From: an uncultured Bacilli bacterium
GTDB taxonomy: Bacteria > Bacillota_I > Bacilli_A > RF39 > UBA660
Reading direction: 5' to 3'
Assembly (NCBI GenBank): GCA_934120015.1
Contig: CAKOTD010000008.1
Coordinates: forward strand, 1-43,526
DNA: 43,526 bases
The position numbers were made by a program, and so were the translations under genes. The notes beneath the pieces are model-generated. The model did not search any database. It had not been told where the DNA came from and worked only from the letters and a program-made list of their open reading frames with translations. Shown here piece by piece: positions 31,548 through 40,507 of the stretch (positions are counted from its first letter, which is position 1; each line of letters starts with the position of its first letter).

Positions 31548-32467
31548 TAACTTAAAAGCATAAGTAAAAATTGTAAGGAAATTAAAATTCCATTATGAAT
31601 AAAATGAAAGCTAATTGGGACAAAAATATTATTGGATTTTTGTAACATATATGCAAAGATAATACCAGGTGTTGAATATGGAATTATATATAATAAATCA
31701 GTTATATTTTGAAAATCATTAAAAACATGCATTCCTCCAAAAAATAGCCCAGACAAAATAATAAATACATATTTATTTGAAAAGATATTCTTCATACTCT
31801 GTCTAAAAACTAATTCCTCGACAATTGGAGCATAAATAACTGCAGAGAAAAAGATGTATAATGGACTAATATTGAAAATGTTTCTTATAGCTTGCTCATT
31901 AGATGGTAAATCATTACTAACTAGTAGATTAATAAATAAATTACTAATCATCATAATACCAAGAGCTAAAAACCAATATTTTATATATTTACTAAAATAT
32001 TCTTTGCTGTTTTTTTTGAAAGTCTTAAAATCAGCTGATAACCTTTTATTATAAATGAATGCAATAATTGCCCCAGTTAGTGCTGAATAAGCAATTAAAT
32101 AAATTATTTCAAGGGTAAGTGGAATATCAGTAGTATCTACACCCAATAATATAAATGGTATACCATTTAAGTAAGGCATAATTAAATATAATAAAATAAC
32201 TCCAATACCTGTTGCAATACTTTTGTATCTTTCTTTTAATTCCTTATCTGTTTTGCTTGCATAATTTATTATAAAAATAATACTTAAAGATAAGGCAATT
32301 AAGATAACTAAAAATGTGTGATAAATATTGAAGCTTTGACTAAAATCACTAGATTTTAAGTTAAAAATATTTAAAGAAAAATCTTTAAAGAAAACAATTG
32401 TGAAAAATATCATAATAGCAATTAAACTTATACTTATTATTTTAAAATCACTTGCTTTTTGTTTCAT
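31547..32467 (-). CDS. CPBP-family intramembrane metalloprotease
   Basis: This protein has 306 residues from ATG 32467, chosen because TAGGAG lies at the right distance on the minus strand; an upstream in-frame start at 32485 lacks one. About eight hydrophobic segments are present. CPBP (Abi/CAAX-like) motifs are clear: APIVEELVFRQ (E-E-x3-R, around residues 217-222), FFGGMHVFND (conserved His) and ISFHFIHNG. The family comprises intramembrane glutamic/metal proteases involved in peptide processing, bacteriocin immunity or membrane protein cleavage. It heads a two-gene minus-strand operon. A minus-strand TATAAT (32487-32492) lies just upstream of the start, in the region shared with the rimP promoter. 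Confidence 0.86.
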   Translation of the reverse strand: MKQKASDFKIISISLIAIMIFFTIVFFKDFSLNIFNLKSSDFSQSFNIYHTFLVILIALSLSIIFIINYASKTDKELKERYKSIATGIGVILLYLIMPYLNGIPFILLGVDTTDIPLTLEIIYLIAYSALTGAIIAFIYNKRLSADFKTFKKNSKEYFSKYIKYWFLALGIMMISNLFINLLVSNDLPSNEQAIRNIFNISPLYIFFSAVIYAPIVEELVFRQSMKNIFSNKYVFIILSGLFFGGMHVFNDFQNITDLLYIIPYSTPGIIFAYMLQKSNNIFVPISFHFIHNGILISLQFLLMLLS

Positions 32468-32524
32468 GAAATCATCTCCTATCATTAATTATACCAAAAA
32501 AATTTTATTTTTGAAAAAAAAGTG

Positions 32525-32552
32525 TTAAAAAATGATGTTTTTATGATATAAT
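32525..32552 (+). promoter_or_regulatory. Promoter of the rimP-nusA-infB operon
   Basis: TATAAT at 32547-32552 has a TGA extension (TGATATAAT, extended -10). The -35 is weak (TTAAAA at 32525-32530, 16-bp spacer). Confidence 0.55.
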
Positions 32553-32567
32553 ATTAGTGCAATTGAA

Positions 32568-32591
32568 AAAGAGTGGGAGATCCCACTCTTT
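32568..32591 (+). promoter_or_regulatory. Leader hairpin of the rimP-nusA operon (possible attenuator)
   Basis: AAAGAGTGGG and CCCACTCTTT form a perfect 10-bp stem with an AGAT loop in the short leader between promoter and rimP. Comparable GAGTGGG hairpins precede rimP in many Firmicutes. Only three Ts follow the stem directly, so it is a pause or partial attenuator, possibly answering to NusA level (inference). Confidence 0.65.
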
Positions 32592-32612
32592 AATGTAAAA
32601 CAGGAGGTATGA

Positions 32613-32861
32613 ATGGATATAGTAACAAAAGTATCAGAATTAGTTAAAGATGATATTTTAAAAGAAGGATATACTATTGAAAGTATAACTTATGAAAAAG
32701 AAGATGGAATATATTATTTGCGCATAGTTATTGATAAAGTTGGAGGTATTACCGTAGATGATTGTGTTATAGTTAGTAAAATTGTTAACCCAATACTAGA
32801 TAATCCCCAAAATATTAATTTAATAACAGATAATTATATTTTAGATGTGTGTTCAAAATAG
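32613..32861 (+). CDS. rimP: RimP, truncated to the N-terminal domain
   Basis: This 82-residue protein matches the N-terminal alpha/beta domain of RimP, the 30S maturation factor: LRIVIDKVGGITVDDCVIVSK and the end 'NYILDVCSK'. Normal RimP has about 150 residues, and the text after 'YILDV' is normally SSPGxxRPL followed by a C-terminal SH3-like domain. Here a stop comes immediately. The gene has a good AGGAGG site and is only 12 bp from nusA, so the loss is clean and does not disturb the operon. It may work as a reduced RimP or be decaying. Confidence 0.82.
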   Translation: MDIVTKVSELVKDDILKEGYTIESITYEKEDGIYYLRIVIDKVGGITVDDCVIVSKIVNPILDNPQNINLITDNYILDVCSK

Positions 32862-32873
32862 GAGGATGATAAA

Positions 32874-34040
32874 ATGAACAGTAAAGAATTTAAAACTGCC
32901 CTTGATGTTCTTTGCAAGGAAAAAGGAATTAGTGAAGATGTTATATATGATGCTATGGAACTTGCACTTACATCAGCATATAAAAAGAACTATAATTCAT
33001 TACCTAATGTTAGAGTAGATATTAATAGGGAAACTGGAGAAATACATATTTATTCATATAAAACAGTTGTGGAAAAAAATGAATATGATGAAATTACAGC
33101 TGGATTACCTGAAGAAGAGGTTGATGAAGAAGTTACTGAAGATGACGATGATGATGACGATTTTGAATATAAAGTTTTCTTTGATGAAAGATTACATTTA
33201 ACCCTTGATGAAGCTTTAAAACAAGTTCCAACAATCAAAGTTGGTGAAACAATTGAAACAGAAGTTACACCTAAAGATTTTGGTCGTGTTGCTGCTGCAA
33301 CTGCAAAACAAGTAGTTGTTCAAAAGATACGTGAAGCTGAAAAAAATAACATAATTTCTTTATTTCAAGATAAGCAAGATGAAATGGTAACAGGATTAGT
33401 TGCCATGGAAGATGTAAGAAATTATTACATTGATTTAGGAAGAACACAAGGAATTTTACCGAAAACAGAAATAATTCCTGGTGAAAAAATTAAAATGGGT
33501 TCAAATATAAAAGTATATATTAGTAAAGTAGAAAGTACTACTAAAGGACCACTTATTTTGTTGTCAAGAACACACTATGGTTTTGTTAAAAGACTATTTG
33601 AACTTGAAATTCCAGAAATCAATGAGGGAATAATACTTGTTTATAGTGTTGCTAGAGAAGCCGGGGTTAGAACAAAAATTGCTGTATATTCAGAAAAAGC
33701 AAATGTAGATGCGGTAGGATCTTGTATTGGAGAAAAAGGATCAAGAATAAATCGTATTATTAGTGAGTTAAATGGTGAGAAAATTGACATTGTTAATTAT
33801 GATAAAGAACCTGCTAGATTTATAGAGAATGCTTTAAGTCCTGCAAAGAACTTACATGTTCTGATTACTGATGAAGATAAAAAAGAGGCTATTGTTGTTG
33901 TTGATAAGGATAATCTTTCTCTTGCAATTGGTAAAAAAGGCTTAAATATCCGTTTGGCGGCTAAACTTACCCATTATAAATTAGATGTTAAAACATTTGA
34001 ACAAGCTCGTGAAGATGGAATTAATTTAGTCGAGGAATAA
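32874..34040 (+). CDS. nusA: Transcription factor NusA
   Basis: This 388-residue protein has the NusA N-terminal domain (about 1-130) with an unusual acidic insert (run of Asp, about residues 85-97), an S1 domain (about 132-205, 'VTGLVAMEDVRNYYIDLG') and two KH domains (GSCIGEKGSRINRII; AIGKKGLNIRLAAKLT). NusA modulates RNA polymerase pausing, termination and antitermination. The C-terminus ends after KH2, as in Firmicutes lacking the acidic repeats. It is followed 1 bp later by rnpM in the usual order. Confidence 0.95.
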   Translation: MNSKEFKTALDVLCKEKGISEDVIYDAMELALTSAYKKNYNSLPNVRVDINRETGEIHIYSYKTVVEKNEYDEITAGLPEEEVDEEVTEDDDDDDDFEYKVFFDERLHLTLDEALKQVPTIKVGETIETEVTPKDFGRVAAATAKQVVVQKIREAEKNNIISLFQDKQDEMVTGLVAMEDVRNYYIDLGRTQGILPKTEIIPGEKIKMGSNIKVYISKVESTTKGPLILLSRTHYGFVKRLFELEIPEINEGIILVYSVAREAGVRTKIAVYSEKANVDAVGSCIGEKGSRINRIISELNGEKIDIVNYDKEPARFIENALSPAKNLHVLITDEDKKEAIVVVDKDNLSLAIGKKGLNIRLAAKLTHYKLDVKTFEQAREDGINLVEE

Positions 34041-34041
34041 T

Positions 34042-34302
34042 ATGAAAATAAAAAAAATTCCTACTAGAAGTTGTGTTGTAACAAGAGAAAAATATCCAAA
34101 ACAAGAGTTAATTCGTGTTGTTAGGACACCAGAGGGTAATGTTATTGTTGACCAAACTGGAAAAGCCAATGGACGCGGAGCATATTTAAAAAAAGATTTA
34201 GTTGTAATAGAAAAGGCTAAAAAGAATAAGATATTAAATAGACATTTAGAGGTCGAAGTTGATGATGCAATTTTTGAACAATTGAAAGAGTTGGTAAAAT
34301 AA
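34042..34302 (+). CDS. rnpM: YlxR/RnpM, RNase P modulator
   Basis: This 86-residue protein has the YlxR family pattern: PTRSCVVTREKYPKQELIRVV and GRGAYL. YlxR (RnpM) binds RNA and modulates RNase P in Firmicutes. It lies between nusA and infB as expected, but the L7Ae-like ylxQ gene that usually follows is absent. No separate promoter is visible. Confidence 0.92.
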   Translation: MKIKKIPTRSCVVTREKYPKQELIRVVRTPEGNVIVDQTGKANGRGAYLKKDLVVIEKAKKNKILNRHLEVEVDDAIFEQLKELVK

Positions 34303-34327
34303 AAATTTAGAAAAGAGGTGCTTGTTT

Positions 34328-36418
34328 ATGATGAGTGTATTAGAGTATGCAAATGATGTAAATAAATCCGTAGAAGAAATTCTAAAAAAATGTAAGGAAC
34401 TTGGTATTAATGTAAAGAGTGAATCTGATGATTTAGATGAAGAAGCAATTATTATACTTGATAATGCAACATTTGATGAAGAAGATATTTTAGATGATAT
34501 AGCTGAGACTATTATTGAAAAGAAAAATATTGAAGTTGATAATAGTGTTAAAAAGCAAAAGTTAAAAAAGAAAAATGACTTTGTTAAATCAAATAAAAAG
34601 GATTTAGCTCAAAAGAAAAAGGAAATGTATAAAAATAAAACAAAATTACAATCAAATACAAACACTAATAATGAAAAAATAGTTTTGTATAAAGAAAATA
34701 TGACAATTGGCAACCTTGCTGAAAAACTTGGTGTAAGTGGTGCTGAACTTATAAAAAAATTATTTATGCTTGGTGTTATGGCTACAATAAATAATACTAT
34801 TAGTTTCGAGAATGCCGAAATATTGGTATCTGATTATGGGAAAGAATTAAAAAGAGAAGAAACTGCTGATGTAACAAATTTTGAAGAATTTGAAATAATA
34901 GATGATGAAGAGAATTTAGTTAAGAGACCTCCGGTTGTAACAATTATGGGGCATGTTGATCATGGTAAAACAACATTACTTGATGCAATTAGAAAAACTA
35001 GTGTTGCTTCTACAGAAGCAGGTGGTATAACACAGGCCATTAGTGCATATCAAGTAAATCATAATGGACAAACAATAACTTTTATAGATACACCGGGACA
35101 TGCTGCTTTTACAGAAATGCGTGCTAGAGGTGCTAAAATAACAGATATAATTATAATAATTATTGCAGCTGATGATGGTGTTATGCCTCAAACTAGAGAA
35201 GCAATTGATCATGCACTTGCTGCTAAAGTTCCTATTATAGTTGCTATAAATAAAATGGATAAACCCGGGGCAAATCCTGAAAGAATTATGACAGATTTAA
35301 CTGAATATGGTTTAACACCAGAAGAATGGGGTGGAAATACCCTATTTAATAAAATATCTGCCTTTAAGGGTGAAGGAATATCAGATTTATTAGAAAATAT
35401 TTTACTAGTTGCTGAAATGGAAGATTATAAAGCAAATCCCAAAAGATATGCAACTGGTACCGTAGTTGAAGCACGACTTGATAAACATGTAGGACCAATT
35501 GTAACTTTACTTATTCAAAATGGTACACTTAGAATTGGTGATCCAATTGTTGTCGGTTGCGCTTATGGAAAAGTTAGAACCTTAAAAAATGATTTAGGTG
35601 AAGAAATTCTTGAAGCTCTTCCATCAATGCCGGTTGAGATTACTGGACTTAACGATATGCCTATAGCTGGGGATAAATTTATGGCTTTTGAAACAGAAAA
35701 ACAAGCTAGAAGTATTGGAGAAGAAAGAAAAGTTCAAGCTAGAATGAATGATAACAAAATGAGTAATTCAGTTAGTCTTGATGATTTATTCTCTAAAATA
35801 CAAGAGGGCGTAAAGGAAATAAATGTTATTGTTAAAGCTGATGTAAATGGAAGTAGTGAAGCAGTAAAAAATTCACTTGAAAAATTAGATGTTGAAGGCG
35901 TAAAAGTAAAAGTAATTAGAAGCAGTGTTGGAGCAATAACTGAAAGTGATATTGTCTTAGCTAAAGCTTCAAATGCTCTTATTATTGGCTTTAATGTTAG
36001 ACCTTCAAATAGTATTAGAGACTATGCTAAAGAAAATGGTGTAGAAATAAGATTATATAATATTATTTATAAAGCAGTTGAGGAAATGGAAGCCGCAATG
36101 AAGGGAATGCTAGATCCTATATTTGAAGAGCAAATAACGGGATCTGCTGAAGTTAGAAAAATATTTAAATTTTCTAAAGTTGGAATCATAGCTGGTTCAT
36201 ATATAGTTGATGGTGTTGTTAAGAACAATTCAAAAGCTCGTGTAATTCGTGATAGTGTTGTTATCTATGATGGTAATATAAATTCACTTCAACGAGAAAA
36301 AGATTCTGTTAAAGAAGTGAAAAAAGGTTTTGAATGTGGAATTACTGTTGAAAACTTTAATGATATAAAAGTAGGGGATATTATTGAAGCTTATGAAATG
36401 GTTGAAATTAAAAGGTAG
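34328..36418 (+). CDS. infB: Translation initiation factor IF-2
   Basis: The IF-2 protein has about 696 residues from ATG 34328, seven bases after AGAGGTG; ATG 34331 is also possible. It has a short charged N-terminal region, the IF2_N domain (MTIGNLAEKLGVSGAELIKKL), then the G domain with G1 GHVDHGKTT (about 206-214), G3 DTPGH (about 253) and G4 NKMD (about 306). Domains II, III and IV follow. IF-2 positions initiator tRNA on the 30S subunit and promotes subunit joining. It is compact, as in reduced genomes. The rbfA and truB genes that commonly follow are not here. Confidence 0.96.
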   Translation: MMSVLEYANDVNKSVEEILKKCKELGINVKSESDDLDEEAIIILDNATFDEEDILDDIAETIIEKKNIEVDNSVKKQKLKKKNDFVKSNKKDLAQKKKEMYKNKTKLQSNTNTNNEKIVLYKENMTIGNLAEKLGVSGAELIKKLFMLGVMATINNTISFENAEILVSDYGKELKREETADVTNFEEFEIIDDEENLVKRPPVVTIMGHVDHGKTTLLDAIRKTSVASTEAGGITQAISAYQVNHNGQTITFIDTPGHAAFTEMRARGAKITDIIIIIIAADDGVMPQTREAIDHALAAKVPIIVAINKMDKPGANPERIMTDLTEYGLTPEEWGGNTLFNKISAFKGEGISDLLENILLVAEMEDYKANPKRYATGTVVEARLDKHVGPIVTLLIQNGTLRIGDPIVVGCAYGKVRTLKNDLGEEILEALPSMPVEITGLNDMPIAGDKFMAFETEKQARSIGEERKVQARMNDNKMSNSVSLDDLFSKIQEGVKEINVIVKADVNGSSEAVKNSLEKLDVEGVKVKVIRSSVGAITESDIVLAKASNALIIGFNVRPSNSIRDYAKENGVEIRLYNIIYKAVEEMEAAMKGMLDPIFEEQITGSAEVRKIFKFSKVGIIAGSYIVDGVVKNNSKARVIRDSVVIYDGNINSLQREKDSVKEVKKGFECGITVENFNDIKVGDIIEAYEMVEIKR

Positions 36419-36442
36419 TTTTGAACTATCTTTTATTTTTTC
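36411..36442 (+). terminator. Terminator after infB
   Basis: AAAGGTAGTT/AACTATCTTT (one G-U) is a 10-bp stem with a TTG loop and a following T-rich run. The stop codon is inside the stem. Confidence 0.75.
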
Positions 36443-36493
36443 TGAATTTGTGATAGTATATATGTAAATTTAATTATTTTTGGGGGGGAAAAT

Positions 36494-37651
36494 ATGGAAA
36501 ATTTGGTACAAAATTTAGAAGAGTATATAATATCTCTTGATGGCTATGAATTAACTGAAAAAATTGATTGTGTTATTGATTATATTGGCAATTATAATAT
36601 TAAACTTGATTTTAAGGTTGCCTTAGAATTAATTAGTATAAATAGTTTATATAATTTAGTAGAAAATAGAAAATATTATAAAGGTGAAAGAAATTTAGAT
36701 AATAATTCAATTTTTAAATTATTAATACTGGCTTATAATGAGCAAAATTCTGAATCATTAAATTATATAAATTCATATATTAGTAAAACTAAACTTCCCT
36801 TACTTACAGCAAGTGAAGAAGAGGAACTTATTAATAAAATTAAAAATGGTGATCAAGAAGCAAGACAAAAATTTATTAAAAGCAATTTTCGTCTTGTAGT
36901 CATGCTTGCTAAAAAATTATGCAGCAAAAGTGGTAATCTTGACTTCCTTGATATAATAGAAATTGGAAATCTAGGTTTAATAGATGCTGTTGATAATTTT
37001 GATCCTCACAAAAAGTTACGATTTAGTACCTATGCAGTACCATGCATAAAATCAACAATTTTACTTCACATATATGAGAATGCCTTACCAGTATATATTC
37101 CACGTAATGTTTATAAGCAAATCTTTTCCTATAAGCAGGCTGCATTTGATTTTAAACTAAAATATGGTTATAACCCATCAGTTGCTGAACTAGCAAAGAT
37201 ATTAAATGTCTCAGAAAGTAAGATACTGGATTTTTCTCTTTTACAGCAGGCAATACTTAGTTTAGATTCAAAGGTTGATGAAGATGATACAACTAGTTTT
37301 TATGAGATAATTTCAAATAAAGAAGAAGGAACAGATGATTTAGTATTTGAAAGTATGTGTAGTGAGCAACTTATGAGTATACTTCATGAATGTCTTAATG
37401 AAGGTGAAATTGATGTAATAAAAAAACTTTATTTTGAACAAAAAAGTCTTAAACAAGTAGCTAAGGCTTATGGTGTAACTGTGGAGAGAATAAGACAAAG
37501 AGAAGCCAATATATTAAGAAAATTAAGAATATATGCCAAGACAAAACAATTAGCTGGTTTTATGGATGATGAGGACAAAGCGTTAGAAAATTTGGAAAAA
37601 TTCAAAGAAAAATATAAAGAAGAAAAATACAGCTATAAAAAATATTTGTAG
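36494..37651 (+). CDS. Divergent sigma-70-family sigma factor
   Basis: This 385-residue protein has an unrecognised N-terminal region (about 1-110), sigma region 1.2/2 (TASEEEELINKIKNGDQEAR; NFRLVVMLAKKL; NLGLIDAVDNFDPHKKLRFSTYAVPCIKS), region 3 (YIPRNVYKQIFSYKQAAF; SVAELAKILNVSE) and region 4 (EIDVIKKLYFEQKSLKQVAKAYGVTVERIRQREANILRKLR). Region 2.4 differs from housekeeping RpoD (AVPCIKSTILLHIYE in place of ATWWIRQAITRAI), so an alternative or strongly diverged sigma is likely. The ribosome site is a G7 run at 36482-36488, five bases before the ATG. An upstream TGTGATAGTATA (36450-36461) resembles the slipin -10 region. Confidence 0.8.
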   Translation: MENLVQNLEEYIISLDGYELTEKIDCVIDYIGNYNIKLDFKVALELISINSLYNLVENRKYYKGERNLDNNSIFKLLILAYNEQNSESLNYINSYISKTKLPLLTASEEEELINKIKNGDQEARQKFIKSNFRLVVMLAKKLCSKSGNLDFLDIIEIGNLGLIDAVDNFDPHKKLRFSTYAVPCIKSTILLHIYENALPVYIPRNVYKQIFSYKQAAFDFKLKYGYNPSVAELAKILNVSESKILDFSLLQQAILSLDSKVDEDDTTSFYEIISNKEEGTDDLVFESMCSEQLMSILHECLNEGEIDVIKKLYFEQKSLKQVAKAYGVTVERIRQREANILRKLRIYAKTKQLAGFMDDEDKALENLEKFKEKYKEEKYSYKKYL

Positions 37652-37677
37652 AACATAAATAACTAATTTGATATAGA

Positions 37678-37709
37678 AGTATTAAATAATATTATTTAGT
37701 ACTTTTTTT
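37678..37709 (+). terminator. Terminator after the sigma factor gene
   Basis: AGTATTAAATAA pairs with TTATTTAGTACT (one G-U) around a very tight TA loop; T7 follows. Confidence 0.72.
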
Positions 37710-37786
37710 GTAAACAAATGACAACTTTTTTATTTAGATATATATTTTTTATATAAAATTATCTATAATAATGGTAGAGGTGTAAT

Positions 37787-39889
37787 ATGGAAGAATTAAT
37801 ATTAGAACTACTAAAAAAAGAAAATAAAGCCTATTCCATTCATGAGTTAGAAGAAATTTTAAATATTACTACAGTTGATGGTTTAAAAGAGTTATTAAAA
37901 ACATTAAATAAGTTAGAAGATGAATTAATTGTATATAGAAGTAATAAAGATAAATTCATGCTTTTCAATAATAGTCATTTAAAAATTGGAAAATTGATTG
38001 GTAATAAGAAAGGCTTTGGTTTTGTTGATATTGATGGTGATGAAGATGTATATGTATCATCAAGCAATATGAATGGTGCAATTCATTCTGATCGTGTTAT
38101 TGTTGAAATAATTTCAAAAAATGGAACTGAATTAGAAGGAAGAATTGTAAGGGTTGTTGATAGAAATCTTAAACAAGTAGTAGGAGAAATTTACCATGAT
38201 AAAGGAAAAATATATCTAAAGACAGATGAAAACAAAATTAACATTAAAATTCTGATTGATAAAAATAAATCCCTTGGTGCTATGGACGGCCATAAAGTTT
38301 TAGTAAAAATAACTGGTAGAATTAAAAATAACTTATATAGTGGTGAGGTTGTTCGAATCCTAGGACATAAGAATGATCCTGGAGTTGATATTTTATCAAT
38401 AGTTGGTAAATACAATATTAATGATGTCTTTAGTGATGAAGTTATGCAGGAAGTAAACAATATTCCTGATGAAGTACTTCCGAATGAGTATGAAGGAAGA
38501 AGAGATTTAAGAAGTGAAGAAATTTTTACAATAGATGGTGATGATACTAAAGATATAGATGATGCAGTATCAATAAAGAAACTTGATAATGGTAATTATA
38601 AATTAGGGGTCCATATTGCCGATGTTAGTTACTATGTAAAGGAAAATACAAAATTAGATGATGAGGCATTTGAAAGAGGGACAAGCGTCTATCTAGCTGA
38701 TAGAGTAATTCCTATGTTACCTCATAAGCTCTCTAATGGAATATGCTCGTTAAATCCTAACGTCGATAGACTAGCAATTTCTTGTGAAATGGAAATTGAC
38801 AATAATGGTAATGTTGTTAGTTATGATATCTTTGAGAGTGTTATAAAATCAAATATTCAGATGACCTATAATAAAGTTAACAAGTTTTTAGAAGAAAATA
38901 TTATTTGTGAAGGCTATGAAAAATATACTAATTCACTTACTCTCATGAAAGAACTTGCTGATATTCTTAGAAAAAACAAAATCAAGAGAGGCTATATTGA
39001 TTTCGATCTTGATGAGGCAAAGATAATTGTTAATGATGATGGAGAAGCTGTAGATGTTGTACTTAGAAATCGTGGAGTTGGTGAAAAATTAATAGAAGAT
39101 TTTATGATTGCTGCCAATGAAACTGTAGCTACTTGTATTTATTTTATGGAACTTCCATTCGTATATCGTGTTCATGGTGAACCTAGTGAAGAAAAAATAC
39201 AAAATTTCTTAAAATTCGTAAGTGTTCTTGGATATACAATAAATGGCAAAATAAAGGATCTTCATCCAAAGGCTATGCAAAATATACTAGAACAATTGAA
39301 AGATAAAAAAGAATTTCATATATTATCTTCATTGTTACTAAGAAGTATGCAAAAGGCTGTTTATGACAAGAACAATATTGGTCATTATGGCCTTGCTAGC
39401 AAATGTTATACACATTTTACGTCTCCAATAAGAAGATATCCAGATACAACAGTTCATAGACTTATTCGTAAATACCTATTCAAACATGAACTTGATGCAG
39501 ATACTATCAATTATTGGGAAAGAAAACTACCTATTTTAACAGAACATGCTTCATTAAAGGAACAAAATGCTGTTGCTTGTGAGCGTGAAGTTGATGATAT
39601 GAAAAAAGCCGAATATATGATGAAACATATTGGTGAATCGTTTGATGGTACAATAACAAGTGTTATGAGCTTTGGTCTGTTTGTAGAGTTACCTAATCTA
39701 ATAGAAGGTTTAATTAAAATAGAAGATTTAACTGATGATAATTATATATATGATGAAACTACTTTTTCATATACTGGAATGCATAGTAAAAAAATATATA
39801 GATTAGGTGATGATATAAAAGTAACAGTGAAATGCGCTAATAAAGAAACCAAAACCATTGATTTTCTGCCATATAAACCAGAAGATTAA
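37787..39889 (+). CDS. rnr: Ribonuclease R
   Basis: This 700-residue 3'-5' exoribonuclease starts with a small winged-helix region, then has cold-shock-like domains. The RNB catalytic domain carries the metal-binding Asp cluster in DDTKDIDDAVSI (about residues 250-260), HIADVSYYVKENTKLDDEA, VYLADRVIPMLPHKLSN and SPIRRYPD. A C-terminal S1 domain (about 618-695, 'GTITSVMSFGLFVELPN') completes the typical RNase R layout and length. It degrades structured RNA and takes part in tmRNA and rRNA quality control. GTAGAGGTG is the ribosome site. A TATAAT at 37764-37769 may be its promoter; its smpB partner is not adjacent. Confidence 0.95.
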   Translation: MEELILELLKKENKAYSIHELEEILNITTVDGLKELLKTLNKLEDELIVYRSNKDKFMLFNNSHLKIGKLIGNKKGFGFVDIDGDEDVYVSSSNMNGAIHSDRVIVEIISKNGTELEGRIVRVVDRNLKQVVGEIYHDKGKIYLKTDENKINIKILIDKNKSLGAMDGHKVLVKITGRIKNNLYSGEVVRILGHKNDPGVDILSIVGKYNINDVFSDEVMQEVNNIPDEVLPNEYEGRRDLRSEEIFTIDGDDTKDIDDAVSIKKLDNGNYKLGVHIADVSYYVKENTKLDDEAFERGTSVYLADRVIPMLPHKLSNGICSLNPNVDRLAISCEMEIDNNGNVVSYDIFESVIKSNIQMTYNKVNKFLEENIICEGYEKYTNSLTLMKELADILRKNKIKRGYIDFDLDEAKIIVNDDGEAVDVVLRNRGVGEKLIEDFMIAANETVATCIYFMELPFVYRVHGEPSEEKIQNFLKFVSVLGYTINGKIKDLHPKAMQNILEQLKDKKEFHILSSLLLRSMQKAVYDKNNIGHYGLASKCYTHFTSPIRRYPDTTVHRLIRKYLFKHELDADTINYWERKLPILTEHASLKEQNAVACEREVDDMKKAEYMMKHIGESFDGTITSVMSFGLFVELPNLIEGLIKIEDLTDDNYIYDETTFSYTGMHSKKIYRLGDDIKVTVKCANKETKTIDFLPYKPED

Positions 39890-39910
39890 AAAAATAAAAA
39901 TGTAAAAATA

Positions 39911-39935
39911 AAAGATGGATTTCCCATCTTTTATT
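39911..39935. terminator. Bidirectional terminator between rnr and the CotZ-like gene
   Basis: AAAGATGG/CCATCTTT has an ATTTC loop. Downstream Ts serve rnr, and a T-rich run on the minus strand serves the convergent CotZ-like gene. Confidence 0.72.
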
Positions 39936-39937
39936 AA

Positions 39938-40381
39938 TTATATTGTGTCAACAAAAGTATCATTTAAACATCTTAAGCAACATACACAATTTAGATTCAT
40001 TGTAAAGAAACTATTTGTACTTACATAAGGCATTGCAGCTGAAGTTGTTTCATCAGGATTATCTGCAAGTACTCTAAATGTAGCACAGCAGCCATCAATT
40101 TTTTCAACTCTGAATACATTTGAACATGTAACTCCTACATCACTGCATTCACCATCTGTTTTTGTAGTTGGCATACTCCATGGAGTACCATTTCCGCAGC
40201 AAGTATAAAGCATTATTGGTCTTGTGTTACATCCCATGGTAGTTGTTCCACAACCTAAGAAACCTCTGTCACAAGTATCTAAGCAACAAGCTTCTGTGCA
40301 GTTTGCATTTTTCTGTAAAATTGATATAACTGTTAGAATTTCAGAGATACATTCACAATTTTTATTTTCATTGTTACACAT
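39938..40381 (-). CDS. CotZ/CotY-like spore coat or exosporium protein
   Basis: This 147-residue Cys-rich protein (about 20 Cys) starts at ATG 40381, with AAGGGGTGG at the right distance on the minus strand. Its order of motifs follows CotY/CotZ/ExsY: C-E-C-I-S-E-I-L-T at the start, MLYTCCGNGTPW, SNVFRVEKIDGCCATFRVL, and the end FFTMNLNCVCCLRCLND. In Bacillus these proteins cross-link into the insoluble crust or exosporium basal layer. The start is chosen over an upstream GTG (40405) because of the ribosome site. It is divergent from the LysM gene. Whether the organism forms spores cannot be judged from this window. Confidence 0.78.
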   Translation of the reverse strand: MCNNENKNCECISEILTVISILQKNANCTEACCLDTCDRGFLGCGTTTMGCNTRPIMLYTCCGNGTPWSMPTTKTDGECSDVGVTCSNVFRVEKIDGCCATFRVLADNPDETTSAAMPYVSTNSFFTMNLNCVCCLRCLNDTFVDTI

Positions 40382-40461
40382 ATATTCCACCCCTTCTATT
40401 TTCACAAGTATTATATTCGTTTAATAAAAATTTGTGTGAATAAAAAACCTAAATAATTTAT

Positions 40462-40491
40462 TTGACATATTTTTATTATAAAACATATACT
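40462..40491 (+). promoter_or_regulatory. Promoter of the LysM gene
   Basis: TTGACA (40462-40467) and TATACT (40486-40491) have an 18-bp spacer. The leader to the ATG at 40508 would be short, about 10 nt. Confidence 0.65.
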
Positions 40492-40507
40492 ATTTTGAGG
40501 TGATAAA

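Noticed and set aside
33050..33238. Ser-rich minus-strand frame within nusA
   Set aside because: It is the complement of the Asp/Glu-rich insert of NusA and has no start signals.
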